Positions 25,134-34,685 are shown, numbered from the stretch's first letter. The stretch: 64,000 nt of DNA from Paenibacillus durus (GCF_000756615.1 NZ_CP009288.1:4898001-4962000); one strand, 5' to 3'. Made by a program: numbers and translations. The notes: generated by a model not told the origin, from the sequence alone.

Positions 25134-28100
25134 TTAGCGTTGGACTTTGTAAGCAAAGTGAACAGGTTTTGCCAGGATATGCTTACTGCTCGTATCACAT
25201 ACAAAGACGTCAAAGTATACATCCGTCGCGTCGCTTGGCACGGTAAAGGTGGGGATGTTCGTTATACGGGAACTCAAAGATGCTATTGTCAAATTAGCGA
25301 ATCCTGATAAGATAACTTTTCCTCCATGCTCCTGTCTCGCTCCCTTTCCAGCTCTTCCAATGACATAAACCGTATAGCTGTCCAAGCTGCTTGAATTATT
25401 TTTGATATCAATATCAAAGGAATAATTTCTTCCGGCTTTCAAATCCGCCACAGGCGATGAGCTGCCTCCTAGTTCCGTAATAACAGGCGTTTCTGCCACA
25501 CTGCCGCTTTGCGTCAGGAAGGTAATGCTTTGCGGCGAGCCGATGGTGTTACCTTTCGTGTCGGTTAAAGGAGAGGACAGGGTTAATTTGTACTGTCCGC
25601 CGGGAACCAGCTTTTGCGTTGGCGTGACGGTTAGCAGCTTTCCATCCGCTCTAAGCTCATATTTGAACGGGGCGGCTTCCCCTCCCACAAGCTGGAGCGC
25701 AACCGACTGACCCGCTGAAATACTGTCTGGATTAATCGGTTCGGAAAAGCCGATCTTCAAGGCTTCATCTACTTCAACATCCCAAGGAGTACTCGCAGCC
25801 GGATTGAGGAATGTTGCGAATGGGACGGTAGTAAACTTCCAGCCGATATCCATGGGCATGTTCTTTCCGCTTACATCGGCAATATTCTTTGAAATCGATA
25901 CGGTATACGTTGTACCGTACAGCAATTTGTTCGCCGGAGCAATGGTGACAATGTTCGTCGCCGGGTCGATGGAAACCGAAGCAGGCACGACAGCTCCATC
26001 CGCGTTTAATGTAATGTTGCCGTCTATTGCGCTCTGATCAATCTTCACGCCTTCCTTCCCTGTAAACACAAATTGGATCGCGCTGTCAAGAGGGACGTTC
26101 ACGGCGCCGGCGGCAGGAGCAAAAGAGCCGGGGATGAACGGAAATGCGCTTAATTTATAGACCTCACTGCCTGTCGTCTTGTCGGTTATCACTACCGAGT
26201 ATTGGTTGACTCCGACATTGTTTCCATCCTTAAGAAGGGAATTCGCTGCTGCTTGGGCAGATTCCCCATTTTTCACAGACACGCTATTGATCTTGCTGGA
26301 GCTTACCCCCGCAGTCGCTGCCGCGATCTTGATGCCAATATCGGAACCCGTGACAGTGTTGCCAATGATGCTGGCGTCCGAGGCGTTGTCAATAAAAATA
26401 CCGGCGGAAGAATTGTCGCTCGCATGGTAATTCTTGAAGCTGTTATTTTCGAGCGTTGTTAGCCCTGCGCTGTATATGCCGTAGCCCGGATTCCCACCTC
26501 CGTCGAAGGTGCTTCCGGATATATGCAATATCGGCGCCTCTATGCCTTCTCTCTTTTCCGACCATATATTAGAAGTTTTAACCGGAGCAAAGCTTGAGTT
26601 CATAATCGCTACATTATTGTTATTAACTGCATACACGCTGTAATAACTATTCTCCGAACCGATGACCTTCACATTATTAAGCGTTACAGGGCCGGATGCG
26701 TAAAATATCTTCTGTATGGACTTTCCGCTTATATCTATATTTACATTGCTTATAGTTAGTTTCGAATCTGGAGAATTACTTCCATTTATAAAAACTGTAG
26801 ACAAGCCTCCGGGAATGTAGTCTGGTACCGTTGGAGCGGGCTTTAATGTCTTCCCCTTGAAATCCAGCGTCAAATCCTCACCGCTTGGGACACTAAAATT
26901 TCTGGATAAAATAGTCGTCACCTGATCAGAATGGATTGCCGCCTTCAATTCGTCAACGGAGTCTACGATCGCCTCAGCAGTCCATCTTACGGTTACAGGT
27001 ACTACAATAGAAGAATCCGAGGCATTTCCGTACTTGATCTTTGCCGTCAGAATAACCGTTTCCGGATCGGTAACTGCCGTTTTATTGACTTTTAAAAACG
27101 TATCCGAAATGATGTCGGGCCGGCTCGATATCCACTTGATTTCAGAGCCTTGAATCATCCATCCCGGAAGAGAACTAATAAGATCCTGAGTTACGGAATC
27201 GGCGCTGTCGGAGCTTGCGAAGGATAGATGATAGTCACTGCCAGGAGACAAAATGTCTTTTTTGATTCTCTGGACAATTTCCTCATCGCTGTCCGGCGTA
27301 TAATTGATACCACCGAGACCGGTACCCCTTCTGGCTCCAAGCGAATCTTCAGCTGCCATAATTTCATAATTATAGATTTTTCCCTTTTCTACATTATTAT
27401 CTGTATAGATGGCCTTAAAGTGGGAGAAATCGGTATTCTTTATCTGATCCGCTTTTATAGTAAAAGATATTTTTTTGTCCGGATCTGTGCTCTTTATATA
27501 CTTGCCCTGGATACCGTCCTTAAGGATGACTTCCGTACGGAGCACATCAAATTGGACAATATCGCTCTCATCCGTTGCCTGAAATTCAATCGTCAGCGAA
27601 TGATCCGTTTTGGAGACCAGATTGGAGGTGATCGCCTCGGGCGCATCATTGTCATAGAAAACCCCGAAAATCAAATCCTGATTCGCACGATTAACATCGG
27701 CAGTCACTTTGATCACATTATTTGCAATTTCCGACCTGTCCGTAGACTTCTGGTACATCCATCTGTACGCATTCGGATCTGTCTGGTCAAGCAAATAGAC
27801 AGAAATCTTGTTATTCCGGACATCATTGATATCCTTATCCTTCAGCCAAATATCATTGAGATTCAACTCGACCGGCAGCGACAATTGGATAGCCGTCCCC
27901 GGCGCCGCGCCGTTTGCGGTTACACCGTAAATACCGCCGGATGGATGCAATCTGGAATAATACTGCATACTTGGCATGACATTGCCTGAAGGCACTTCAG
28001 AGCCGGCATTCCGCAAATGGATCGTCGGGTTTGCGTCGTCCGAAGCCGGAATGAGCACAGGCACAGAAATATTGATATTTCTGTCAAAGGCATATGTACT

Positions 28101-28895
28101 GCCTTGGGCAATGGGAATATCAGTGCCGAACCCGCCCTTCACGATCGCCCATGCAGGAGCGTTGTTCGTATCCCCTTTAAAATGAACATAAACCTTGCTT
28201 GTGCCTACGGTAAGATTCGGGTTGGTTAAAGCAATGGAATAGGTCGAATCCGTCACCGTATTCATATATACCCAGTCGGTAACGCTGACGCTGTTAATAT
28301 CCGCAGTTCCGCTTGCGTCAATGTAATATTCCATATCTTTTCCAATAGACGCCAAACCGTCTAGTTGAAGCGTGCTGCCCGAAAGTGTGGCGGATGAGAG
28401 GGTAGGATTTGAGGGCTGATCTATCGTTGTGAAGTAGTACACCTTGTCTGAAGCAGTAGAATCACCGTTATTTGATTTGACACCTGCAGCACAGATAATC
28501 TTGTAGGTGGTTGCATATTCCAGCGAACTTGCAGGCGTTACTGCAATGTCTTTATTCGTAAACCCGCTGCTGTCTCCTTTGCTTACAATAATGGGGATGA
28601 CTGTTGAGTCGCTGTATTTGACCAATTGAAAACGGCTTTGATTGTCCGCCCAGGTGGTCTCCCCCGTAACTCCCTTTCCAAAATTGAATTTGATTACAGG
28701 TTGTAGTGCTGCATTAAGGTTATCCGTTTCATTGTCTCCCATCTTGGTTGTACCGGGTGCCAGATAAGCTCCGTTAATAGCAAGAGCAGCCCCATAAGCA
28801 GTGGATACAGCCACCAGATTGCTGAGCAGTAATGCCATCACAGTAAAAAAAACTATAAATTTACTGCAATTCCTCTTCATTTTTCGTTTTGACAT
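25134..28895 (-). CDS. Large secreted beta-helix / Ig-like surface protein
   Basis: A protein of 1253 residues, ATG at 28895 behind GAGGGG. A basic N-terminus and hydrophobic stretch (about 13-35) form a signal peptide ending near AYGAA. Big_5-type Ig domains appear near residue 50 and from about 930 to 1130 (FAPAAGAVNVPLDSAIQFVF and LNPAASTPWDVEVDEALKIGF). A right-handed beta-helix-like region lies about 650-860 (SGSTFDGGGNPGYGIYSAG, SAGIFIDNASDASIIGNTV). No SLH repeat, LPXTG or catalytic motif is visible. A surface or matrix role, or carbohydrate binding, is likely. Confidence 0.75.
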   Translation of the reverse strand: MSKRKMKRNCSKFIVFFTVMALLLSNLVAVSTAYGAALAINGAYLAPGTTKMGDNETDNLNAALQPVIKFNFGKGVTGETTWADNQSRFQLVKYSDSTVIPIIVSKGDSSGFTNKDIAVTPASSLEYATTYKIICAAGVKSNNGDSTASDKVYYFTTIDQPSNPTLSSATLSGSTLQLDGLASIGKDMEYYIDASGTADINSVSVTDWVYMNTVTDSTYSIALTNPNLTVGTSKVYVHFKGDTNNAPAWAIVKGGFGTDIPIAQGSTYAFDRNINISVPVLIPASDDANPTIHLRNAGSEVPSGNVMPSMQYYSRLHPSGGIYGVTANGAAPGTAIQLSLPVELNLNDIWLKDKDINDVRNNKISVYLLDQTDPNAYRWMYQKSTDRSEIANNVIKVTADVNRANQDLIFGVFYDNDAPEAITSNLVSKTDHSLTIEFQATDESDIVQFDVLRTEVILKDGIQGKYIKSTDPDKKISFTIKADQIKNTDFSHFKAIYTDNNVEKGKIYNYEIMAAEDSLGARRGTGLGGINYTPDSDEEIVQRIKKDILSPGSDYHLSFASSDSADSVTQDLISSLPGWMIQGSEIKWISSRPDIISDTFLKVNKTAVTDPETVILTAKIKYGNASDSSIVVPVTVRWTAEAIVDSVDELKAAIHSDQVTTILSRNFSVPSGEDLTLDFKGKTLKPAPTVPDYIPGGLSTVFINGSNSPDSKLTISNVNIDISGKSIQKIFYASGPVTLNNVKVIGSENSYYSVYAVNNNNVAIMNSSFAPVKTSNIWSEKREGIEAPILHISGSTFDGGGNPGYGIYSAGLTTLENNSFKNYHASDNSSAGIFIDNASDASIIGNTVTGSDIGIKIAAATAGVSSSKINSVSVKNGESAQAAANSLLKDGNNVGVNQYSVVITDKTTGSEVYKLSAFPFIPGSFAPAAGAVNVPLDSAIQFVFTGKEGVKIDQSAIDGNITLNADGAVVPASVSIDPATNIVTIAPANKLLYGTTYTVSISKNIADVSGKNMPMDIGWKFTTVPFATFLNPAASTPWDVEVDEALKIGFSEPINPDSISAGQSVALQLVGGEAAPFKYELRADGKLLTVTPTQKLVPGGQYKLTLSSPLTDTKGNTIGSPQSITFLTQSGSVAETPVITELGGSSSPVADLKAGRNYSFDIDIKNNSSSLDSYTVYVIGRAGKGARQEHGGKVILSGFANLTIASLSSRITNIPTFTVPSDATDVYFDVFVCDTSSKHILAKPVHFAYKVQR

Positions 28896-28935
28896 ACGAT
28901 TCCCCTCGCTTATTTATAATAGAATGATACGTTAT

Positions 28936-28963
28936 ATAATATGACATATCATTTCATTCACAA
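28936..28963 (-). promoter_or_regulatory. Candidate sigma-A promoter of the large surface protein gene
   Basis: Minus strand TTGTGA, 16 bases, TATTAT, about 40 bp before the ATG at 28895. The -35 is weak and the whole region is AT-rich, which makes chance matches likely. Confidence 0.4.
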
Positions 28964-29159
28964 TTTAATATATTTTAATAAATTTAAACATATTTAATTA
29001 TGTTTCGTTAAATCCAGTATAATTTCATACATTATATTTTTTGAATGTTCGTAAGTCAATGATATTTGCGGCACAATTTGTCAATTTTTTGTACATAACG
29101 GCGATAATCCTCGAATTTATCTGACACAACACTGACACAGCACCATTTTGGACAAAAAA
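28964..29159. other. AT-rich intergenic region
   Basis: About 200 bp of strongly AT-rich DNA upstream of the large surface protein gene, with many TTTAATA/AATTTA runs. It may act as an UP-element or binding region; no defined motif seen. Confidence 0.4.
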
Positions 29160-29212
29160 CAGCCACTATCATGAGGCCCCGGATTGGCTATTGGCTCATG
29201 TATAGTGGCTGT
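29160..29212. repeat. Hairpin downstream of the 29256 gene, shared core with 22628-22666
   Basis: ACAGCCACTAT and ATAGTGGCTGT form a perfect 11-bp outer stem, with CATGAG/CTCATG inside. The inner CCCCGGATTGGC resembles the hairpin after the SLH gene. It is well placed to end the transcript of the 29256 gene. Confidence 0.6.
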
Positions 29213-29255
29213 TATACGAATCGTTCAGACGGCTTGTGTAATTAGCAGACTTTGT

Positions 29256-30434
29256 TTACGGAGTGGTAGTAGCAGTTGCCTTTGGCGAATATCCCGCTTC
29301 GCCGCCAGCGTTAACCGGTGTAACCCGGAAATAGTAGGTCGTTGACGGACTGAGGCTGTTCACCGTATAGCTTGTTCCCGTCGTGCTTCCCGCAAGGTGG
29401 TCCTCAAATCCCCAGTACGGATCGGTAGAGTAATATACCTTATAGCTGGTGGCGCCGGTAGCTCCGCTCCATGTCAAGCTTACCGATGTGCTTCCCACCG
29501 TTCCGACTGTTGGAGCAGCAGACAGCTTGCCCGGAATGTCTGAGGACACCGTATCAAAGGTTATAGAGGCTCCGTCGAAATGGCCTGTGCCAACGTCATC
29601 AAATGCCGGTAGGGTCAGCATGTATTGGTGTGTCCCTGAAGGGTCCAGATCATAAGAAAAGGCAGCCGTACCTCCAGCAGTCAGGGGATAGAAGAAGAAG
29701 GTGTGAGCGTCGTTCACCTGTTTCGCGTAAGATTCCGCACCACTTACAGCAGTAGAGTCAAACTGCGGGTCTGTTACAACATCGGTCCAAGTTCCGCTAA
29801 TGTTTTTCTTCAAAGTAATTCCCGAGTTCGGACTCGACAAAAGACCGCTGAGATCGGCTGCATTAACCGGTCTGTCCACAGTAAATTCGACATTCCCTTC
29901 ATAAGCGACTCCATCAGCGTCATTCGCCGGCTGGAAGGATATGATCGGATCACCTGTATAGTTACCGCCCGAATCGGGAGTTCTAAAGTAGAAGACATAG
30001 TCTTTTCTATTTTGGAAGCTGCCCAGGGTCAAGTTGTTGTTAGCCCCGACTGTGTTGCTGATGGTTACCTTGTAGAGCGTGTCATAATCAAAATTATTTT
30101 GCATGCCGAGCGTGACCGTCGTTCCTGTCGATGCTCCGGAGCTTGTCCACCCGCCGCCGCTGGCCGTTCCCAAGCTGGAGATGGTCTGGCTCGCGTCATC
30201 GGAAGCTCTGACAATTTTGAACTGCTCTTTTACAGAACCCGAGAGGCTCTTGTCAAAGTAGATTTTCAGCTGCGAACGAGACTGGGCGTCGAAATAATAC
30301 CCGTGCAGATTGATAGCTTTGTTTCCTGCATCATTCAAGGCAAATACCGATGTGGAGGAAATAACTGGTACAGCTGCCGTCAGCGAGAGAGCTAACAAGG
30401 CCATGATTTTGAATTTCTTAACATTCTTTAACAT
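29256..30434 (-). CDS. Secreted protein with Ig-like domains and C-terminal fibronectin type III domain
   Basis: About 392 residues. The start is the ATG at 30434 (MLKNVKKFKIMALLALSL), right after CAGGAGGTATTGAA; the frame upstream has no support. A signal peptide ends near STSVFA. The middle is beta-rich with Asp/Gly turns (YFDAQSRSQLKIYFDKSL, FQPANDADGVAYEGNVEF). The last 90 residues are a fibronectin III domain (SVSLTWSGATGATSYKVYYS, SPSTTYYFRVTPVN). No anchor is visible. It is the first of the three-gene secreted cluster and has a roughly 200-nt leader. Confidence 0.78.
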   Translation of the reverse strand: MLKNVKKFKIMALLALSLTAAVPVISSTSVFALNDAGNKAINLHGYYFDAQSRSQLKIYFDKSLSGSVKEQFKIVRASDDASQTISSLGTASGGGWTSSGASTGTTVTLGMQNNFDYDTLYKVTISNTVGANNNLTLGSFQNRKDYVFYFRTPDSGGNYTGDPIISFQPANDADGVAYEGNVEFTVDRPVNAADLSGLLSSPNSGITLKKNISGTWTDVVTDPQFDSTAVSGAESYAKQVNDAHTFFFYPLTAGGTAAFSYDLDPSGTHQYMLTLPAFDDVGTGHFDGASITFDTVSSDIPGKLSAAPTVGTVGSTSVSLTWSGATGATSYKVYYSTDPYWGFEDHLAGSTTGTSYTVNSLSPSTTYYFRVTPVNAGGEAGYSPKATATTTP

Positions 30435-30631
30435 TTCAATACCTCCTGATTTTTTAATTTTTGAGCTAAAAAGATTTACCGGGTCAAGCTTCAATTTCTT
30501 CGCAGGTAAGCGTTTCGATACCCGCCCCTTCCCTGTCCGCCTGTCCCATCAAAATGATGGTGACACCAGCTTTGTATTCATTTCTCAGAGGAATCGCCTT
30601 ATGTAATGTGAAGATCTGTAATGAATTCCTG
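30435..30631 (-). promoter_or_regulatory. Structured 5' leader of the secreted Fn3 protein gene
   Basis: The promoter at 30638 predicts a leader of about 200 nt. On the transcript strand it can form CCATCA/TGATGG, GCGGGT/ACCTGC, and a closing AAGCT ... AGCTT. It matches no riboswitch class I can name. A 60-codon frame crosses it, but its ATG lies at the -35 element and so would not be transcribed from this promoter. Confidence 0.4.
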
Positions 30632-30637
30632 TACGTT

Positions 30638-30666
30638 ATTATATGCTTAATATTAAGCAATTTCAA
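30638..30666 (-). promoter_or_regulatory. Sigma-A promoter of the secreted Fn3 protein gene
   Basis: TTGAAA, exactly 17 bases, TATAAT on the minus strand. The spacer contains the palindrome GCTTAATATTAAGC, which could bind a regulator. Confidence 0.7.
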
Positions 30667-30937
30667 TAGTTTGTGCTTATTTTTAAGTCTAATTTATTAT
30701 TTTAGGTATATTTAATGATATTTAGATATATTTAGAATTCCTGCGGATACGCAATGCTTTGATAGTAAGAAATGCTAAAGGAGGTTCATTTTTTTAAAAA
30801 AAGGCATATGCCGCCCCGCCCTCACGTAAAGTACAAGTAACGATTGTCCATGCCTTCAAGGAAGGTGTCTCTTCGTTTTACATTTCTGTCTCCCCCTGGC
30901 CAGTAGTCCGGGGTTGGCGCTTGGAGGTGCAGACTTC
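30667..30937. other. Intergenic region upstream of the MFS gene
   Basis: The first half is AT-rich (TTTAGGTATATTTAATG). The second half holds the approach to the MFS transporter and its GGAGG site at about 30924. I see no other gene here. Confidence 0.4.
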
Positions 30938-32140
30938 TTGAAAACCGCGCTGTGGCTGTATCTGTTCTTGTTCCTAGCATATTTTGATCTGCATGCGCAG
31001 TATCCCATTCTGACGCCCTTTGCTATCTCTTTGGGCGCTGGACCTGCTTTTATCGGCTGGATGATGGGCATGTATTCGCTTACACATCTCCCCGGCAATC
31101 TGCTCGCCGGTGTGCTCATCGACCGAAAGGGCAGCCGCCGCTATATCGTCTACAGCCTAATCGCAGCGGGAGCGATACTGCTGCTCCAGGCTTATGCCCA
31201 CCTGCCATGGCATCTGCTGCTCCTCAGGGCGGCAAGCGGGTTTGCGCTGGCCTTCCTCTCTCCCGCCTGCATGGCGCTGCTCGCCTCGCTGTCAGGCGAT
31301 TCGGTGAAGCAGGGCAAATATATGTCCGGCCAGGGGATTGTGCATACACTTGCTTCCGTCCTCTCGCCGGCAGCAGGCGCTTTCATCGTGGCCAAAGCCG
31401 GATTTTCCGGCACTTTCCTGAGCCTTGGCTGGCTGCTGATTGCCACCGGCGTAATGGCATACTTCAGCGTGCCGAAGGCTACCCGGGAGCTTCCGGCGCA
31501 GGCCGTAAGCTCTGCGGCAGCGGACGGCAGCTCCGCAGCCGAAGTGCGGCTCTCACCGGACCCAGGCTCAGTGATGCCGGTTCCCTTCCGCTATCTCCTG
31601 CTGCCGTTCTTCATCGCCTCCGCGCAGGGCGTGCTCTTCTTCGAGCTTCCTCTTTCCCAAGCCGGTAACGGAAACGAAGGTATCCTTTCAACGGGTATTC
31701 TGCTCTCACTGCTCAGTCTGGGCGCACTTGTCACGCTGAGTATGCTATTTCTGAATCGTCTATCCGTGCTCTTGCGGATCGGCGCGGCGCTGCTCGGTCT
31801 GGCGCTCTGCTTCTTCGCTCTCGCTGCTGTCCCCTCTATTCCTCCAGAGGTTGTCCTATTTCTGCTCGGGACCGCGAAAGGAGTGCTGTTCCCGGCAATG
31901 GCCTCACTGTTCATCGGCATCAGCGGCCCCGGACGTATGGGAAGGACTTTCTCGCTGCAGTCGATTGCGACCTCCCTTGGCGCCTTCGCTGGACCCGTTG
32001 CTGCCGGACAGCTGCGGGGGATGGTCTCGCCATACTTCATTGCCTTTCTGCTGATGATGATGGCGCTGCTGCTGCTTCCGCTTTACGGTTCGGGGAAGCT
32101 TTCCGCTTATCACCCTGATTGGAACAGCCGTGCTGCCTGA
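30938..32140 (+). CDS. MFS transporter
   Basis: About 400 residues with roughly 12 membrane helices. I start at the TTG at 30938 (LKTALWLYLFLFLAYFD), 7 bases after GGAGGTG; the frame opens earlier at 30914 without a site. The MFS signature between helices 2 and 3 is LAGVLIDRKGSRR. The central loop (about 175-215) is Ala/Ser/Pro-rich. Substrate unknown; no regulator adjoins it. Confidence 0.82.
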   Translation: MKTALWLYLFLFLAYFDLHAQYPILTPFAISLGAGPAFIGWMMGMYSLTHLPGNLLAGVLIDRKGSRRYIVYSLIAAGAILLLQAYAHLPWHLLLLRAASGFALAFLSPACMALLASLSGDSVKQGKYMSGQGIVHTLASVLSPAAGAFIVAKAGFSGTFLSLGWLLIATGVMAYFSVPKATRELPAQAVSSAAADGSSAAEVRLSPDPGSVMPVPFRYLLLPFFIASAQGVLFFELPLSQAGNGNEGILSTGILLSLLSLGALVTLSMLFLNRLSVLLRIGAALLGLALCFFALAAVPSIPPEVVLFLLGTAKGVLFPAMASLFIGISGPGRMGRTFSLQSIATSLGAFAGPVAAGQLRGMVSPYFIAFLLMMMALLLLPLYGSGKLSAYHPDWNSRAA

Positions 32141-32279
32141 TGACGGATGCCGGTGCAATAAGACCCAAAAACATGATGTCTGCTCCATACACAATGGGCA
32201 GGGACACAAACCCGGTGGATGAATTGACATATAATACCGTGTAGTTAAGAATCCACTGCGAAAGAGAGTTGAACTGCAA

Positions 32280-32393
32280 ATGTCCAATCCGTGCTGTCCT
32301 AAACCTATTGTCGCTCCATGCCCTACTTCTGCCGGTGTCATTCTGGTTCTCTACGTTCTGCTTGTCATCATTCTGAAAACTTTCTGGGTTTAA
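32280..32393 (+). CDS. YjcZ-like small hydrophobic (sporulation) peptide
   Basis: A 37-residue peptide starting ATG at 32280: MSNPCCPKPIVAPCP followed by SAGVILVLYVLLVIILKTFWV. A short Cys/Pro-rich head and a single C-terminal membrane helix with VILVLYVLLVII is the form of YjcZ-family sporulation peptides. A GAGAG stretch precedes it at a slightly long spacing. A hairpin terminator follows at 32430. Confidence 0.7.
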   Translation: MSNPCCPKPIVAPCPTSAGVILVLYVLLVIILKTFWV

Positions 32394-32429
32394 CATCCAT
32401 CCAATTCTCTGTCAATGTGCAATCTCGCG

Positions 32430-32470
32430 CAATCACCCGGACCGCCGCTGGCGTCCGGGTGATTGTTTGT
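32430..32470 (+). terminator. Terminator after the YjcZ-like gene
   Basis: Perfect 13-bp stem CAATCACCCGGAC/GTCCGGGTGATTG followed by TTTGT. Confidence 0.7.
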
Positions 32471-32656
32471 GGCATTATTTAAACATATTCTGCAATTCAG
32501 CCTGCGGATATGCGACATTTCCCGGGGAATGACCGCAACCCGGCCGCCCATCTATTAAAAACGACAAACGTTATGTAAAATGTAGTTAAGCCCGTACGCA
32601 ATCCGGCATTTTGTGCCGTACGCTTGCACAATACGGACGGAGGTGACGCCACGATT

Positions 32657-33004
32657 ATGTCCATTACTATTATTGTCGAAGGCAAGAATGACCGCAGCCG
32701 TTTGCGGCGTCTCCTGAAGCCTGAAGTCGACATTCTGTGCACCTTTGGCACACTCAATACGGTCAAGCTCGAGACTCTGCGCAAGCAAGTCGGGGATAGT
32801 GAAGTCTATCTCTATATGGATAACGACAGCTCCGGCAAAAAAATACGCGGCGTTCTGCGGGACGCCTTCCCGGACGCAGAGCATATCTACACCCGCCGGG
32901 GTTACGCCGGAGTCGAAGGCACTCCTGATGAATACAATATCACGCAGCTTGAAAAGGCGGGACTGGAAGAATTCATCATCTACCCTGATCCCCCTCCTTT
33001 TTAG
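32657..33004 (+). CDS. Toprim-domain protein (YusF-like)
   Basis: A protein of 115 residues from ATG at 32657. It has the Toprim pattern: IIVEGKNDRSRLRR with the acidic Glu near the N-terminus, then VYLYMDNDSSGKKIR with the DxD pair, as in small stand-alone Toprim proteins and RNase M5-like enzymes. It probably binds Mg2+ and acts on nucleic acid. GGAGGTGA lies upstream at a slightly long spacing; the TTG at 32624 is an alternative start. Confidence 0.8.
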   Translation: MSITIIVEGKNDRSRLRRLLKPEVDILCTFGTLNTVKLETLRKQVGDSEVYLYMDNDSSGKKIRGVLRDAFPDAEHIYTRRGYAGVEGTPDEYNITQLEKAGLEEFIIYPDPPPF

Positions 33005-33006
33005 AC

Positions 33007-33068
33007 AAAAGCGCCTTTTCGGCTTCTACCTTTCATGAGCTTGAAAGATGAAAGCGAAAGGCGCTTTT
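33007..33068. terminator. Bidirectional terminator between the Toprim gene and sco
   Basis: AAAAGCGCCTTT/AAAGGCGCTTTT with an inner CTTTCA/TGAAAG stem, between convergent genes. Confidence 0.75.
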
Positions 33069-33092
33069 CACGCTGCCGCATCATATTCTGTG

Positions 33093-33710
33093 CTACTCTC
33101 GGGCCAGCTTTTTCACAGCGCTTGTCAAAAATTCCGGAGTAACCTGGTCTGTATCGCTGGCATTATACAGTGCGCGCAGCCGGTTCTTCCGGTCCACAAG
33201 CCCGATCAGGTTCGCGTGGGCAAAATTGTCCTTGTTGCTTCCCGCGATCAGAATTTTGAAGGAACCCGCCGCCAAATCCCGAACCTTCTCCTGATCCCCC
33301 CGCAGAAAGTACCAGCCTACATAATCGGCGTGGAAACGGTCGGCGAACGCCTTGATTGCTTCACGCGTATCGTTCTGCGGATCAAATGAGATCGACAGGA
33401 AGGCCGCGTCTTTGCCAAAGCTGCCGTCCTTAATAAGCAGATCCTGCGCCTGCGACAGAGTGAAGGTCGTGATCGGGCACACATCCGTACACTGGGTAAA
33501 AAAGAAATAAACTAACCGCACCTTGCCTTCCGTATCGGAAAGCGTCACGGTATCACCGCTTACATTTTCAAGGGAGAAGTCCTGCACTTCCCCGATAACC
33601 GGCAGCTTTCCCGCTCGGAAAGCCCAGGAGCTTACGACCAGATAGGCCGCCATGGCCAGCGCAAGCAGCAGCAGAAGCCAAGTCCATTTATACCGCTTGA
33701 GGATGTGCAT
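33093..33710 (-). CDS. SCO-family copper chaperone for cytochrome oxidase
   Basis: A protein of 205 residues. An N-terminal membrane helix (about 8-28) is followed by a thioredoxin-fold domain with the copper ligands CTDVC (in FFTQCTDVCPIT) and a distant His in NFAHANLI. SCO proteins deliver copper to the CuA site of subunit II of aa3/caa3-type oxidase and face the outside. It sits 15 bp downstream of ctaB on the same strand. The C-terminus is KKLARE. Confidence 0.9.
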   Translation of the reverse strand: MHILKRYKWTWLLLLLALAMAAYLVVSSWAFRAGKLPVIGEVQDFSLENVSGDTVTLSDTEGKVRLVYFFFTQCTDVCPITTFTLSQAQDLLIKDGSFGKDAAFLSISFDPQNDTREAIKAFADRFHADYVGWYFLRGDQEKVRDLAAGSFKILIAGSNKDNFAHANLIGLVDRKNRLRALYNASDTDQVTPEFLTSAVKKLARE

Positions 33711-33725
33711 GATCTTCTCCCTTCA

Positions 33726-34685
33726 TTATCCGTGAATCGTATTGAGTACCAGCGCAATCAGGCTGAGAGTCAAATAATTAATGGAAAAGAAGAAGTTTTG
33801 CTTCGCCCAGGCATCGTCATCTTTAGCCTTCAGGCCTTTGAGCGTAAGATAAAGCCAAGTAAGAGAGAGCCCGGCGGAAACAATCAAATAATAAATGCCG
33901 GCATATCCATACCCATACATGAGCACCGAAACCGGAACAAGCAGCGCGACATATGGAATCATCTGTATTTTGGTCCGGTGTGTGCCTTTCACAACTGGAA
34001 GCAGCGGGAATCCCGCATTCCGGTACTCTTCCTTGCGGCGGATGCCGAGCGCCCAGAAATGAGGGGGCTGCCACAGGAACAGCATCGCGAACAGCAGCCA
34101 AGCGCCAAGATCAACCTTGCCCGTCACGGCAACATAGCCGATTACCGGAGGCATCGCGCCGGAAATCGCTCCGACCGAAGTGCTCCAGGTAGATGTCCGT
34201 TTCAGCCAAAGGGTGTATACTACAACGTAGACGAACATACCAACGATTCCGAACAGCCCAGCCAGAATTCCGGAAAAAAGAAACAGCGCCGCCAGTCCCA
34301 AAGTGCCAAGTCCCAGAGCATAAAGCAGAACCGTATTCGGCTTAAGCCGCCCGGTCGGCAGTCCGCGTTTCTTGGTCCGTTCCATTTTCATATCCAGATC
34401 GCGGTCGAAATAATTATTGAACACACAGGCCGAAGCCATAACAAGCATGGTGCCAATCAGGGTCAGCAGCAGCTTGCCGTAGCTAACATCCCAACCGGAA
34501 GCCAGCCAGAAGCCGGCAAAGGCGGCAATTAGATTCGACCGGATGATGCCCGGTTTGGTTACCGTGATGAAATCGCGCCAACTGGCCCGTTCAGCTTCAG
34601 GGGGGAGCTTGGCGGACATGGCCGCGGAATCGGAAGAGGCTTGATATCTCCATTGATTATTCACGTATTTGAGTTCCTCCTTCAT
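33726..34685 (-). CDS. ctaB: Protoheme IX farnesyltransferase CtaB (heme O synthase)
   Basis: A protein of 319 residues with about eight membrane helices. The prenyl diphosphate motif is NNYFDRDLDMKMERTKKRG (about residues 89-107), and the second conserved loop is TSTWSTSVGAISGAMPPVIGY. CtaB adds a farnesyl group to heme B; CtaA at 11627 then makes heme A. The N-terminal 30 residues are a soluble extension. Start ATG 34685, about 5 bases after AAGGAGGAAC. Confidence 0.93.
   Translation of the reverse strand: MKEELKYVNNQWRYQASSDSAAMSAKLPPEAERASWRDFITVTKPGIIRSNLIAAFAGFWLASGWDVSYGKLLLTLIGTMLVMASACVFNNYFDRDLDMKMERTKKRGLPTGRLKPNTVLLYALGLGTLGLAALFLFSGILAGLFGIVGMFVYVVVYTLWLKRTSTWSTSVGAISGAMPPVIGYVAVTGKVDLGAWLLFAMLFLWQPPHFWALGIRRKEEYRNAGFPLLPVVKGTHRTKIQMIPYVALLVPVSVLMYGYGYAGIYYLIVSAGLSLTWLYLTLKGLKAKDDDAWAKQNFFFSINYLTLSLIALVLNTIHG

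Noticed and set aside
30484..30666. 60-codon minus-strand frame upstream of the Fn3 protein
   Set aside because: Its ATG falls on the -35 element of a very good promoter, so it would not be in that transcript; I treat the region as leader RNA.
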